Positions 34,620-43,508 are shown, counted from the stretch's first letter. The stretch is 64,000 nt of DNA from Actinocatenispora comari (GCF_017312725.1 NZ_BOPO01000004.1:106341-170340), one strand, 5' to 3'. The notes: generated by a model not told the origin, from the letters alone. Program-made: numbers and translations.

Positions 34620-35576
34620 ATGGCGGCGACGTACCGGCAGATCGTGACGGACATCCGGGCGCGCATCGAGTCCGGCGAGCTGGCACCCGGCGCGGCCGTA
34701 CCGTCGACCCGGCGGCTGGTGGCCGACTACGGCGTGGCGATGGCGACCGCCACCAAGGCGCTGACCGCGCTGCGGCAGGCCGGGCTGGTCCGTCCCGTCC
34801 CCGGCGTCGGTACCGTCGTCGCCGACGTAGGGCGCTCCCCCGAGCCGATCGCGACCCCGGCCCGGCGCGGCGGGCAGCGGCCCCCGCGTCCGGCGACCCC
34901 GGCCGGCCGGGACGAGGTGGTGCACGCGGCGATCGCCCTCGCCGACGCGGACGGGCTGACCGGCGTGTCGATGCGCCGGGTCGCCACCGAGCTCGGCATC
35001 GCCACCATGTCGGTGTACCGGCACGTGGCGAGCCGCGACGAGCTGGTCACCCTGATGCTCGACACCGCGATCGGCGAACGGCCGCTGCCCGATCCGCCGC
35101 CGGCCGGCTGGCGCGCCCGGTGCGAGGCCGCCGCCCGGGCCATGTGGGGGTTCTGCCAGCGCCATCCCTGGGCCGCGCAGGCGCTGTCGATGACCCGGCC
35201 GCAGTCGATCCCGAACGGGATGGACTACAGCGAGTGGCTGCTGGCCGCGTTCGACGGGTACGAGCTGGAACTCGACACCCGGTTCCAGCTCGGGCTGAGC
35301 GTGCTGATGTACACCCGCGGGCTGGCGGTCAACATCGAGCCGGAGGTGCGGGCCCGCGAGGACACCGGGCTCACCGACGAGGAGTGGATGCTGCAACAGA
35401 AGCCGTCGATGCTGGCCATCGCCGACCAGCGGCGCTTCCCGCAGCTGTCGGTGGCGATGCACGACGAGGTGGACGCCGACCTGGACTCGATGTTCGAGTT
35501 CGGGCTGGCCCGGCTGCTCGACGGCATCGACAGCTTCCTCGCCGCGCACGGCCGACCGACCGCCGCGCGCCGCTGA
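34620..35576 (+). CDS. Hybrid regulator: GntR-type winged helix fused to a TetR-type domain
   Basis: A 318-residue protein with two DNA-binding modules. Residues 1-75 are a GntR-type winged helix (MAATYRQIVTDIRARIESGE, AAVPSTRRLVADYGVAMATA, LRQAGLVRPVPGVGTVV). Residues 100-150 are a TetR-type helix-turn-helix (VHAAIALADADGLTGVSMRR, TELGIATMSVYRHVASRDEL), and the rest is a TetR C-terminal ligand domain. Hybrids of this layout occur in actinomycetes. It is divergent from the monooxygenase gene and probably controls it. GGAGG is 5 nt from ATG 34620; the upstream ATG at 34557 precedes the operators and is rejected. Confidence 0.88.
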   Translation: MAATYRQIVTDIRARIESGELAPGAAVPSTRRLVADYGVAMATATKALTALRQAGLVRPVPGVGTVVADVGRSPEPIATPARRGGQRPPRPATPAGRDEVVHAAIALADADGLTGVSMRRVATELGIATMSVYRHVASRDELVTLMLDTAIGERPLPDPPPAGWRARCEAAARAMWGFCQRHPWAAQALSMTRPQSIPNGMDYSEWLLAAFDGYELELDTRFQLGLSVLMYTRGLAVNIEPEVRAREDTGLTDEEWMLQQKPSMLAIADQRRFPQLSVAMHDEVDADLDSMFEFGLARLLDGIDSFLAAHGRPTAARR

Positions 35577-35648
35577 CCGAGCGCCCCGCGCCGCCGACCG
35601 AGGGCCCGGCGCCGCCGACCGAGCGCCCTGCGCCGCCGACCGAGTGCC
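35575..35648 (+). repeat. 21-bp tandem repeat after the hybrid regulator
   Basis: About 3.5 units of GACCGAGCGCCCCGCGCCGCC with few substitutions, starting at the last two bases of the stop codon. Non-coding and probably generated by slippage. Confidence 0.75.
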
Positions 35649-35730
35649 GCGGGCGCTGACAGCACACCGACCGCGAGCGCGCCGCCGACCGGGAGCGCGC
35701 TGCTCGCGGCGCACCGAGTGCGGCGCACCG

Positions 35731-35769
35731 CGCCGCCGTGGCCGGCCGGGGCGACCGGCCACGGCGGCG
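35731..35769. terminator. Bidirectional hairpin terminator
   Basis: CGCCGCCGTGGCCGG pairs with its complement at 35755-35769 across a 9-nt loop (15-bp stem), between convergent regulator and flavoprotein genes. Confidence 0.75.
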
Positions 35770-35792
35770 GGTCAACCGGCCACGGCGCCGGG

Positions 35793-37112
35793 TCAACCGG
35801 CGAGCGACTCCAGCGGTACCGACGGGTCGGTCAGCCGGTCCACGTCGACCGGGCGGCCCGCCTTCACGATCGCCTCGACGTGGCCGCTGACGTCCCAGAC
35901 GTTGACGTTCATGCCGGCGAGCACCCGGTCGCCGCGCAACCAGAACGCGACGAACTCGCGGCTGCCCGGATCGCCGCGGTACACCACCCGCACGTCCGGC
36001 GCCGCCACGTCGTCGACGAAGCCCGAGTACTCCAACCCCAGGTCGTACTGATCGGAGAAGAAGAACGGCACCTGGTCGTACACGTGGTCGTGGCCGAGCA
36101 TCGAGTGCGCCGCCGCGACCCCGCCGTCCTGCGCGTTCGACCAGTGCTCGACCCGGATCCGCCGCCCCAGCCACGGCCGGTACGAGTTCGCGACGTCGCC
36201 GGCCGCGAACACGTCCTGCGCGGAGGTGCGCAGCCGCTCGTCGGTGACGATGCCGTCGTCGACGGCGATCCCGGCCGCGACCGCGAGCTCGACCGCGGGC
36301 CGGACGCCGACGCCGATCACGACCAGGCCGGCCGGCAGCTCGGTCCCGTCGGACAGCCGGACGCCCGCGACCCCGCCGCGCTCGCCACGGATCTCCTCGA
36401 CGGTGGTACCGAAGCGGAAGTCGACGCCGTGGTCGCTGTGCAGCTTGGTGAAGAACTCGCCGAGCTCGTCGCCGAGCACCCGGCGCAGCGGGCAGGGCTC
36501 GGGTTCGACCACGGTCACCGACAACCCGTGCGAGATGCCGGCGGCGGCCACCTCCAGGCCGATCCAGCCGGCGCCGACGACCACCAGGCGCCGGCCGTCG
36601 CCGGCGGCCCGCAGCAGCGCGAGCAGGTCGTCGGAGTCGTCCAGGGTGCGCAGGTAGCGCACCCCGGGCAGCTGCCCGCCGGGCACGTCGAGGGTGCGCA
36701 CCCGGGAGCCGGTGGCCAGCAACAGCTGGTCGTAGCGCAGCTCGTGGTAGCCGTCCAGGGTGAGCAGGTGCTCGGTGGTGTCGAGCATGGTGGCCCGCAC
36801 GCCCCGGCGCACCTCGACGCGGTGCTGCGCGTACCAGGACTCGTCGTGGCAGAACACGACGCTGCGCGGGTCGTTGCCGAGCAGGTAGCCCTTCGACAGC
36901 GGCGGCCGCTCGTACGGCAGTTCCTCCTCGTCGGTGAGCAGCACGAGGCGGCCCTCGTACCCGTCGGCGCGCAGCGTCTCGACCGCCCGGCCGGCGGTGA
37001 GGCCGCCACCGACCACGACGAACGTCTCCGGTTTGGTGCTGCCTGGCGGGCGGCCCACCTCACGCGCCTCGTCGCGTTCGGTCTCGCCATCCGGGGTGAT
37101 CGGTTCGGTCAT
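35793..37112 (-). CDS. NAD(P)/FAD-dependent oxidoreductase (ferredoxin reductase-like)
   Basis: A 439-residue flavoprotein of the rubredoxin/putidaredoxin-reductase type. Two dinucleotide motifs are visible: FVVVGGGLTAGRAVETLRAD near residue 32 (FAD) and RLVVVGAGWIGLEVAAAGIS near 178 (NADH). ELPYERPPLSKGYLLGND is typical of the family, and DVFAAGDVANSY near 305 closes the FAD site. A reductase C-terminal domain follows. Such enzymes feed electrons to ferredoxin or rubredoxin partners (P450s, dioxygenases); none is adjacent. ATG 37112. Confidence 0.9.
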   Translation of the reverse strand: MTEPITPDGETERDEAREVGRPPGSTKPETFVVVGGGLTAGRAVETLRADGYEGRLVLLTDEEELPYERPPLSKGYLLGNDPRSVVFCHDESWYAQHRVEVRRGVRATMLDTTEHLLTLDGYHELRYDQLLLATGSRVRTLDVPGGQLPGVRYLRTLDDSDDLLALLRAAGDGRRLVVVGAGWIGLEVAAAGISHGLSVTVVEPEPCPLRRVLGDELGEFFTKLHSDHGVDFRFGTTVEEIRGERGGVAGVRLSDGTELPAGLVVIGVGVRPAVELAVAAGIAVDDGIVTDERLRTSAQDVFAAGDVANSYRPWLGRRIRVEHWSNAQDGGVAAAHSMLGHDHVYDQVPFFFSDQYDLGLEYSGFVDDVAAPDVRVVYRGDPGSREFVAFWLRGDRVLAGMNVNVWDVSGHVEAIVKAGRPVDVDRLTDPSVPLESLAG

Positions 37113-37318
37113 GACCTCAAGCCTGCCCCCACCGACCGACCCGGACAACCCGAACGCGCCGGTCCGGTCGCCCGGCGGCGAACGCGTCGTACGCCGGGGC
37201 GCCGGTCCGGCCACGGCACGGGTCGGCGCGCGGGCTCGACAGGGCCGGGCCGCCGTCCCAGGTTCCGCACGAATCGGCTACCTTCCGAACTGTTTCCGCA
37301 CCGGGAAGCGAGGGCCGG

Positions 37319-38109
37319 ATGGCAGCGCGAGGTGACGCGCCGCTCGCCGGCACTCCGAGCCTGCTGCGGTCGATGAACGCGCGGGCCGTGCTGGAGTGCA
37401 GCGCCGACTCCGGCGCGATCGCCCGCAACGACCTCGCCGCCGCCACCGGGCTGTCCAAGCAGACGATCACGCTCGCGCTCGACACCCTGCTGGCGGCCGG
37501 GGTGGTGGTCGAGTCCGGCCGGGTCCAGGGCCGCACCGGCCCGGCGGCGCACACCGTCGTCGGGTTGCCGGCCGCGATCCGGCCGGACGGCGAGACGTTG
37601 CTGCTCGGCGACTCCCTGCCGAACGCCGGTGACGGGCTGATCCCGTTGCTGCGCACCGCGATCCCCGGCCCGGTCACGGTGGAGAACGACGTCAACCTCG
37701 CCGCGCTGGGGGAACGCGCGCACGGGCACGGCCGTACCGTGGCCGACTTCGTGTTCCTGTCGCTCGGTACCGGGCCGGGGCTGGGCATCGTCATCGACGG
37801 GGAACTGCGCCGCGGCTCGTCCGGGATCGCCGGCGAGATCGGTCAGATCCCGGCCGACGACTGGCCCGACGGGCTGCCCGACGCTGACCGGCGTACCGAC
37901 CTGGACCGGCAACTGTCCGCCTCGGTCTCGTCGACGAGGCGCGCCGGGCCGGGTTGCCGGCCGGAACCACCCCGCGGCAGGTGTTCGCGGCGGCGCGGTC
38001 CGGCGACGCGCGCGGGCAGGCGATCGTGCACCGGCTGGCCCGCTCGCTCGCCCGGGACACGGTGTTCCGCCGGGTCACCGGCGTCGGCCGCACCACGGTC
38101 GACCGCTGA
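37319..38109 (+). pseudogene. ROK family regulator remnant (deletion, frameshift, truncation)
   Basis: Residues 1-75 form a winged-helix domain (IARNDLAAATGLSKQTITLA, VQGRTGPAAHT). The chain then jumps to the middle of a ROK kinase-like domain (PAAIRPDGETLLLGDSLPNA, VTVENDVNLAALGERAHGHG, SLGTGPGLGIVIDGELRRGS), so roughly 70 residues that normally carry the first nucleotide-binding motif are missing. Near 37927 the homologous sequence moves one frame over (LVDEARRAGLPAG, ARGQAIVHRLARSLA) and ends at TGA 38107-38109 without the usual C-terminus. Three lesions make this a decayed gene, not a sequencing slip. Confidence 0.78.
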
Positions 38110-38160
38110 CCGCCCCCCGCCCGGCCGGATCTGCGCGCGCCCGCGGGCCGGCAGGAGTCG

Positions 38161-39459
38161 TCAGAGGGCGACGGTGGGGCTGCCGGTGAGGCGGTGGTAC
38201 CAGCCGACCGCGGAGGTGTCGGTGAGGCTCGCCACCTGGTCGATCACCACCCGCAGCCGGGCCGGGTCGTCCGCCGCCGCCCGCCACTGTGGCGCGAACA
38301 GCGGGTCCAGCGCGTCCGGGGCGCGCACCACCAGCTCGGTGACCAGGTCGTGCAGTAGCTCCCGCTGCCGCTGGTACCGGCGGGCGGCGTCCGGCCGGGC
38401 CAGCACGTACCGCCAGGCCATCCCCTTGAGCAGGGCGCACTCGGCCCGGGTACGCCGGGGTACCACCAGGTCCGCCGCGTACCGGTGCAGCGGCCCGGTG
38501 CCGTACCGGCAGCGGGTCTCGCCGACCGCGGCGTCGACGAACCGGCCGATCAGCGCCGAGGCGGCCCGCTTGAGCGCCACCGTCGCGCCCGGCCCGCCGT
38601 CGTAGCCGGACAGCGGCGCCACCACCGGGTCGGTGAGCAGCTCGGCGAGCACGCCGGCCAGGTCGACCGCGGACTCGGTCGAGTACTCGGTGGCCACCAG
38701 CTGGCACAGCGCGGCCCGCTCGTCCGGATCGGCCAGCAGCTCGGGGCGCAGGTACCCGCCGTGCACGCCGTCCTCGATGTCGTGCACCGAGTAGGCGACG
38801 TCGTCGGCCCAGTCCATCACCTGCGCCTCCAGGCACGGCCGCCGGTCCGGCGCACCGGCGCGCAGCCAGTCGAACACCGGCCGGTCGTCGGCGTACACGC
38901 CGAACTTGCCGCCGCCGTCGGGCGCCGCACCGCGCGGCCACGGGTACTTGCCGGCCGCGTCCAGGGTGGCCCGGGTCAGGTTGAGGCCGACCGAGACGCC
39001 GGCCTCGTCGACCACCTTCGCCTCCAGCCGGGTCACCACCCGCAGCGTCTGCGCATTGCCCTCGAAACCGCCGCAACCGCGGGCCAGCTCGTCCAGCGCC
39101 GCCTCGCCGTTGTGCCCGAACGGCGGGTGGCCCAGGTCGTGCGCCAGCCCGGCGGAGTCGACCACGTCGGCGTCGCAGCCGAGCCGCTGCCCCATCTCCC
39201 GGGCGATCTGCGCGACCTCCAGCGAGTGCGTCAGCCGGGTCCGCGGGAAGTCGTCCACCCCGGCCGGCGCCGGACCGGCCTGGTGCACCTGGGTCTTCGC
39301 GGCGAGCCGGCGAAACGCCGCGCTGTGCAGGATCCGGGCCCGGTCCCGGGCGAACGGGCTGCGCGCCGCGCCGGTGTCCTTCGGCGGCTCCTCCGCGTAC
39401 CGGGCCATCGCGGCCGGCTCGTAACCCGCCGCCGCGCCGTACCCATCGACGTCGGTCAT
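38161..39459 (-). CDS. dgt: Deoxyguanosinetriphosphate triphosphohydrolase
   Basis: A 432-residue dGTPase-like HD enzyme that hydrolyses dNTPs to nucleosides and triphosphate. Metal ligands are RTRLTHSLEVAQIAREMGQ (first His), AGLAHDLGHPPFGHNGEAAL (the HD pair and the second conserved His), and DWADDVAYSVHDIEDGVHGG (distal Asp). The N-terminus PFARDRARILHSAAFRRLAA is typical. It is convergent with the ROK remnant. In many actinomycetes dgt sits next to dnaG; here it does not. Confidence 0.94.
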   Translation of the reverse strand: MTDVDGYGAAAGYEPAAMARYAEEPPKDTGAARSPFARDRARILHSAAFRRLAAKTQVHQAGPAPAGVDDFPRTRLTHSLEVAQIAREMGQRLGCDADVVDSAGLAHDLGHPPFGHNGEAALDELARGCGGFEGNAQTLRVVTRLEAKVVDEAGVSVGLNLTRATLDAAGKYPWPRGAAPDGGGKFGVYADDRPVFDWLRAGAPDRRPCLEAQVMDWADDVAYSVHDIEDGVHGGYLRPELLADPDERAALCQLVATEYSTESAVDLAGVLAELLTDPVVAPLSGYDGGPGATVALKRAASALIGRFVDAAVGETRCRYGTGPLHRYAADLVVPRRTRAECALLKGMAWRYVLARPDAARRYQRQRELLHDLVTELVVRAPDALDPLFAPQWRAAADDPARLRVVIDQVASLTDTSAVGWYHRLTGSPTVAL

Positions 39460-39582
39460 GCCGCCAGCCTAGGGCGTGTCTTCCTGGCTCCGACCGGGCG
39501 AACCGGAGTCCGTACGTTCGCCCGCAGGGCGGCGGTGGGAACCGGCTGGCCGCCGCGGCGCTCCGGCTCGTACCGTTCCGGT

Positions 39583-40407
39583 ATGGGGGCGGGCGAGACG
39601 GCGCGGTTCTGGCGGCATCCGGCGCTGCCGGACGTCGACCTGCTGCGGGCCCGGTTCGTCGACCACCGGTACGCCCGGCACACGCACGACGCGTACGCGA
39701 TCGCGCTGATCCGCGACGGCGTCGAGCAGTGGTGGTACCGCGGCGACGTGGTGCGGGCCGGCGCCGGCGGCATCGGGCTGGTCAACCCGGACACCGTGCA
39801 CACCGGCGAACCGGGCGTGCCGGGCGGCTGGGCCTACCGGGTGCTCTACCCGTCGGTACCGGCGCTGCGGGCGGTCGCCGACGAGCTGGGGCTGCCGCCC
39901 GGCACGCCGTGGTTCCCCGAACCGGTGGTGGACGACCCCCGGCTCGCCGGGCTGCTGCTGGCCGCGCACCAGGCGGCCGAGACGGACGACGCGCTGGCCG
40001 CCGCCGCGCTCACCCACGAGCTGTTCGCCGGGCTGCTGACCCGCCACGCCGGGCGCCGGCCGGCGCTCGCCACCCCGAACCGGCCCGACGCCCACCTGGC
40101 GGTACGCGCCCGTGCCCTGCTGCTCGACCGGCTCGCCGCGCCACCGACCCTGGACGAGCTGGCCGCCGCGGTCGGTACCGGGCCGTTCGCGCTGGCACGC
40201 AGCTTCCGGTCGCATTTCGGGCTGCCGCCGCACGCGTTCCTCACCCAGCACCGGGTCGGGGAGGCGCGCCGGCTGCTCGACAGCGGTGCCCGCCCGGCCG
40301 AGGTCGCCGCCGCCGTCGGGTTCGTCGACCAGGCGCACCTGACCCGGCACTTCCGCCGCATCGTCGGCGTCCCGCCCGGCACCTACCGGCGACAGCACGC
40401 GGGCTGA
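39583..40407 (+). CDS. AraC family transcriptional regulator
   Basis: A 274-residue regulator. The N-terminal AraC-type cupin sensor has HTHDAYAIALIRDGVEQWWY and GLVNPDTVHTGEPG. The C-terminal double helix-turn-helix is TLDELAAAVGTGPFALARSF then AEVAAAVGFVDQAHLTRHFR and RIVGVPPGTYRR. This type is commonly found next to azlCD, and azlC starts 157 bp downstream on the same strand, so it is probably its activator. Confidence 0.9.
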   Translation: MGAGETARFWRHPALPDVDLLRARFVDHRYARHTHDAYAIALIRDGVEQWWYRGDVVRAGAGGIGLVNPDTVHTGEPGVPGGWAYRVLYPSVPALRAVADELGLPPGTPWFPEPVVDDPRLAGLLLAAHQAAETDDALAAAALTHELFAGLLTRHAGRRPALATPNRPDAHLAVRARALLLDRLAAPPTLDELAAAVGTGPFALARSFRSHFGLPPHAFLTQHRVGEARRLLDSGARPAEVAAAVGFVDQAHLTRHFRRIVGVPPGTYRRQHAG

Positions 40408-40564
40408 TCCACACCGGGCAGGCTGGCCAGCGCGCACACCGTCCGGTTAGCGGGACACGGGCCGGTCCGCGCCGGGCGGGCTGGTCGGCGCGGAGTCGGC
40501 GGGCGTGCCGGGCGGTGCAGGAACGTACAAGACCCGGGGCGGGGCGGGTTCGTAGCGTGGTCGT

Positions 40565-41302
40565 GTGACGGTGTGTGAGAGTCCGACCCGGCCGCGCCGG
40601 GCGGTGTTGCGCGACTCGTTCGGTGTCGGCATCGCGGTGGGCGTGTCCGGGGTGGCGTTCGGCGGTACCGCGGTGGCCGGCGGGCTGAGCGTGGCGCAGG
40701 CCTGCGTGCTGAGCCTGCTCGCGTTCACCGGCGCCTCGCAGTTCGCGCTGGTCGCGGCGGTGGCGGCGGGCGGCAATCCGCTGCCCGGCGCGGTCGGCGC
40801 GCTGCTGCTCGGCTCCCGCAACGCGCTGTACGGGCTGCGCGTCGGCCCGCTGCTCGGACTGTCCCGGGTCCGGCAGCGGCTCGCCGCCGCGCAGTTCGTG
40901 ATCGACGAGACGACCGCGGTGACGCTCGCGCAGCCGGACCACCGGTCGGCCCGGCTCGGCTTCTCCGCCACCGCGACAACGCTGTTCGTGCTGTGGAACG
41001 CCACCACGCTGGCCGGGGCCGTCGGCGCCACCGCGCTCGGCGACCCGTCCCGGTACGGGCTGGACGTGGCCGGCCCCGCCTGCTTCCTCGCGCTGCTCGT
41101 CCCGCAGCTGCGCGGCGCCCGCGAGCGGTACTGGGTGGCCGGCGTCGCGGTGCTCGTCGCGCTGGCGACCAGCCCGTACCTGCCGTCCGGGGTGCCGATC
41201 CTGCTCGCCACCCTCGCCGTACCGCTGGTGCTGGTCGCCGGCCGCCGGACCGCACGCGGCACCCGGGTCGCGGCGGACGAGTCCCGGGAGGAGGGCCGAT
41301 GA
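40565..41302 (+). CDS. azlC: AzlC family branched-chain amino acid exporter large subunit
   Basis: A 245-residue membrane protein with 6-7 hydrophobic segments. FGVGIAVGVSGVAFGGTAVA and LSLLAFTGASQFALVAAVAA are AzlC signatures, and LGSRNALYGLRVGPLLGLSR follows. With AzlD it exports branched-chain amino acids or analogues. GTG start. Its stop overlaps the azlD ATG (ATGA). Confidence 0.9.
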   Translation: MTVCESPTRPRRAVLRDSFGVGIAVGVSGVAFGGTAVAGGLSVAQACVLSLLAFTGASQFALVAAVAAGGNPLPGAVGALLLGSRNALYGLRVGPLLGLSRVRQRLAAAQFVIDETTAVTLAQPDHRSARLGFSATATTLFVLWNATTLAGAVGATALGDPSRYGLDVAGPACFLALLVPQLRGARERYWVAGVAVLVALATSPYLPSGVPILLATLAVPLVLVAGRRTARGTRVAADESREEGR

Positions 41303-41625
41303 GCCACGACCTGCTGGTGTGGCTGGCGATCCTCGGCATGGCCGCCGGCTGCTTCGGCTGGAAGATCCTCGGCCTGTCGGTGCCGGCCGGGGTGCTGGAA
41401 CGCCCCTGGGTACGCCGGGTCGCGGCACTGCTGCCGGTGGCGCTGCTCGCCGCGCTGACCGCGGTGCAGACCCTCACCACCGGCAGCGGTCAACTGACCG
41501 TCGACGCCCGGCTGGCCGGGCTCGCCGCCGCCGGCGTCGCGTTGCTGCTGCGCGCCCCGTTCCTGGTCGTGGTCGGCGCCGCGGTGGCCGTCACCGCGCT
41601 GCTGCGCCTGGCCGGCGTCTCCTGA
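41299..41625 (+). CDS. azlD: AzlD family branched-chain amino acid exporter small subunit
   Basis: A 108-residue membrane protein with four hydrophobic segments (WLAILGMAAGCFGWKILGLS, LLPVALLAALTAVQTL, AGLAAAGVALLLRAPFLVVV). It has the usual size and position for AzlD, 4-bp overlapped with azlC and with GGAGGAGGG-like ribosome sequence before its ATG. Confidence 0.9.
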   Translation: MSHDLLVWLAILGMAAGCFGWKILGLSVPAGVLERPWVRRVAALLPVALLAALTAVQTLTTGSGQLTVDARLAGLAAAGVALLLRAPFLVVVGAAVAVTALLRLAGVS

Positions 41626-41668
41626 CGCCATGCGGGACCGGCGGTGCTCGACGCCGCGGCGGATGGGA

Positions 41669-41711
41669 CCCGTCCGGCCGGCCGCACGGGGGGACGAACC
41701 GGCCGGACGGG
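41669..41711. terminator. Bidirectional hairpin terminator
   Basis: CCCGTCCGGCCGG pairs with CCGGCCGGACGGG at 41699-41711 (13-bp stem, 17-nt loop), in the 89-bp gap between convergent azlD and the acyltransferase-like gene. Confidence 0.7.
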
Positions 41712-41714
41712 TGG

Positions 41715-42893
41715 TCAGCGGGCGGGCAGGCAGATCGACCCCGGTACCGGCCCGGCGGTGAACCGGCCGGCCGCCGGGACCGGCGTGCCGGCCCGCACCG
41801 GGGAGGCGACCGTCGGTGCCAGCGGTACGCCGGCGGCCCGGCGTACCGCCGTGTCGACGGTGCCCGCCGAGACGTCGACGCGCCCGGTACCGCCCGCGGC
41901 GGCGCCGTCGAGCAGGGTGCTGTGCGGGGCGACCGCGAGGCTGCCGCCGCCGGCACCGCCGACCGGGTGCTCGTCGGCCGCGACCGGCGCCTCGTCGTCC
42001 CAGCTGGTCGCGTGCGCCACCGGGATGCACTGGCGGGCCAGGCCGATCGTGATCCGGCCGGCGCCGCACTCGATGTAGTTGCGGACGCCGTGGATGGACA
42101 GGTCCTGGATCGCGCCGAGCAGGTTCACCGGGGACAGGAACTGGTCGACCAGCAGGCCGCCCAGGTCGTCGTTGTCCAGCACGTAGCGTCCCAGCAGCGG
42201 CGAGTAGACCCGGTGCAGCAGCGGGCCGGGCCGGATGCCGGCGATCTCGGCCTGGAACGGCTCGACCGCCCGCGCCATCAGCGGCCCGTGCAGCGCGTAC
42301 GGCGCGTCCAGCCGGGCACAGTCGACGTCGATGCCGCGCGCCAGATCGGCCAGCTTGGACAGGGCGAGGTCCGAACCGGAGATCACGGTCTGCGTCGGCG
42401 TGTTCATCGACGCGACGGCCAGCGTCGGATCGTCGACCAGCCGGATCGCCGCCGCCGCGCGACTCGCGTCGAGGCTGAGCGAGACCATCCCGCCGCGCCA
42501 GGCTCCGAGCTGCGCCAGCGCCTCGTTGCGGGCCAGCACGATGCGCGTGCCGTCCGCGATCGAGTACCCGCCGGCGCAGGTCAGCGCGGCGATCTCGCCG
42601 AGGCCATGACCCAGCATCACCGAGCCGGCGGACACGCTGCCCTCGTTCGCCGCCCAGGTGGCGACGGACGTGGCGAAGATGGCGAGTTGCAGCAGACCGG
42701 GATCGGCGTCGGCCAGCTCGCCCGCGGAGCGGCCTGGATCGTCGCCGAGCAGCGGGTCGAGCCGCCCCTCGGCGGCGACGGAGATCCGCTCCAGCGCCCA
42801 GGCCGACGCCGCGGACCGCTGCCGCAGCGCCGTCAGCGCACCCGGTCGGTACGCGCCCTGGTCCGGGAACAGAATCGCGGTGAGTCCCTGCAA
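41715..42893 (-). CDS. Acyltransferase-fold protein lacking the nucleophilic serine
   Basis: A 392-residue stand-alone protein of the FabD/PKS-acyltransferase fold. MQGLTAILFPDQGAYRPG matches the FPGQG start, LGHGLGEIAALTCAGGYS near residue 95 is the nucleophile elbow, IVLARNEALAQ supplies the Arg segment, YALHGPLMARAVEPF near 200 keeps the catalytic His, and RNYIECGAGRITIGL matches the VEVGPG end. The elbow reads GHG instead of GHS, so the acyl-enzyme serine is missing. Residues 300-392 are a Gly/Ala-rich tail with no recognised domain. TTG start with AAGGGAG 8 nt upstream. No ACP or ketosynthase is adjacent. Confidence 0.82.
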   Translation of the reverse strand: MQGLTAILFPDQGAYRPGALTALRQRSAASAWALERISVAAEGRLDPLLGDDPGRSAGELADADPGLLQLAIFATSVATWAANEGSVSAGSVMLGHGLGEIAALTCAGGYSIADGTRIVLARNEALAQLGAWRGGMVSLSLDASRAAAAIRLVDDPTLAVASMNTPTQTVISGSDLALSKLADLARGIDVDCARLDAPYALHGPLMARAVEPFQAEIAGIRPGPLLHRVYSPLLGRYVLDNDDLGGLLVDQFLSPVNLLGAIQDLSIHGVRNYIECGAGRITIGLARQCIPVAHATSWDDEAPVAADEHPVGGAGGGSLAVAPHSTLLDGAAAGGTGRVDVSAGTVDTAVRRAAGVPLAPTVASPVRAGTPVPAAGRFTAGPVPGSICLPAR

Positions 42894-43508
42894 CGCAGAC
42901 TCCCTTCAACGTTCGGCTGGTCCCGAGTGCGGCAACACCCCGATGGCCGCGGCACAGCGGACCGAAACAATGGAAAAGAATGGTCGATGGGCGGCAGGAT
43001 CAGGTACTCGCCCGCCCGGTTCGCCGGTGGATTTCCGGCCTGGCGACAATTCCCGATCCCTATTTCCCGCTTACCTGGTGCCGGCCGGCTCCGCACCGGC
43101 GCACCCCGGGGCCCTCGGTGTCGCGCCCCGCGGATCGATCACCGAGTGTGAGGCTCCCGCCGTGTCACTTCGCGCCCCACAAGTCCGCTCTCGCTGCCGA
43201 ACGTGTCGGTCGAGGGATGAACCTACCCAGGTGCATAAACGCTCCGTAAACAGCTGTGAGCAGACCGCCCCCGCAGCGCGTCGTACGTTCCCCCGATCGC
43301 CGCGGTACGCAGAATTTAACCTCCGTACCGTCGAATCGGAAAGATCGGCGGCAAAATTTTGAGCCCCGCTTGAGGATTGCTCCGGCCGACCGGAAACCCG
43401 ACCGAGGGCGGCGCGCCCGCGGGTCGATTCGGTTCACCGTTGGTCGGCGCGACGATTCCGTGCGTGATCATCCGAACCGCTCGGGGACGCGACCGGCGCG
43501 GGCGCCGG
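42894..43508. other. 615-bp AT-richer region without a gene
   Basis: The GC content drops visibly at 43210-43380 (AATTTAACCTC, CAAAATTTTGAG), unlike the surroundings. Frames here are short and have no recognisable content. It is the upstream region of the acyltransferase-like gene and follows the methyltransferase gene's 3' end, so it may be a long leader or foreign remnant. No known element was recognised. Confidence 0.5.

Noticed and set aside
43165..43437. 90-residue minus-strand frame in the 42.9-43.5 kb gap
   Set aside because: Arg-rich, no recognisable motif, weak start context; not enough to call a gene.
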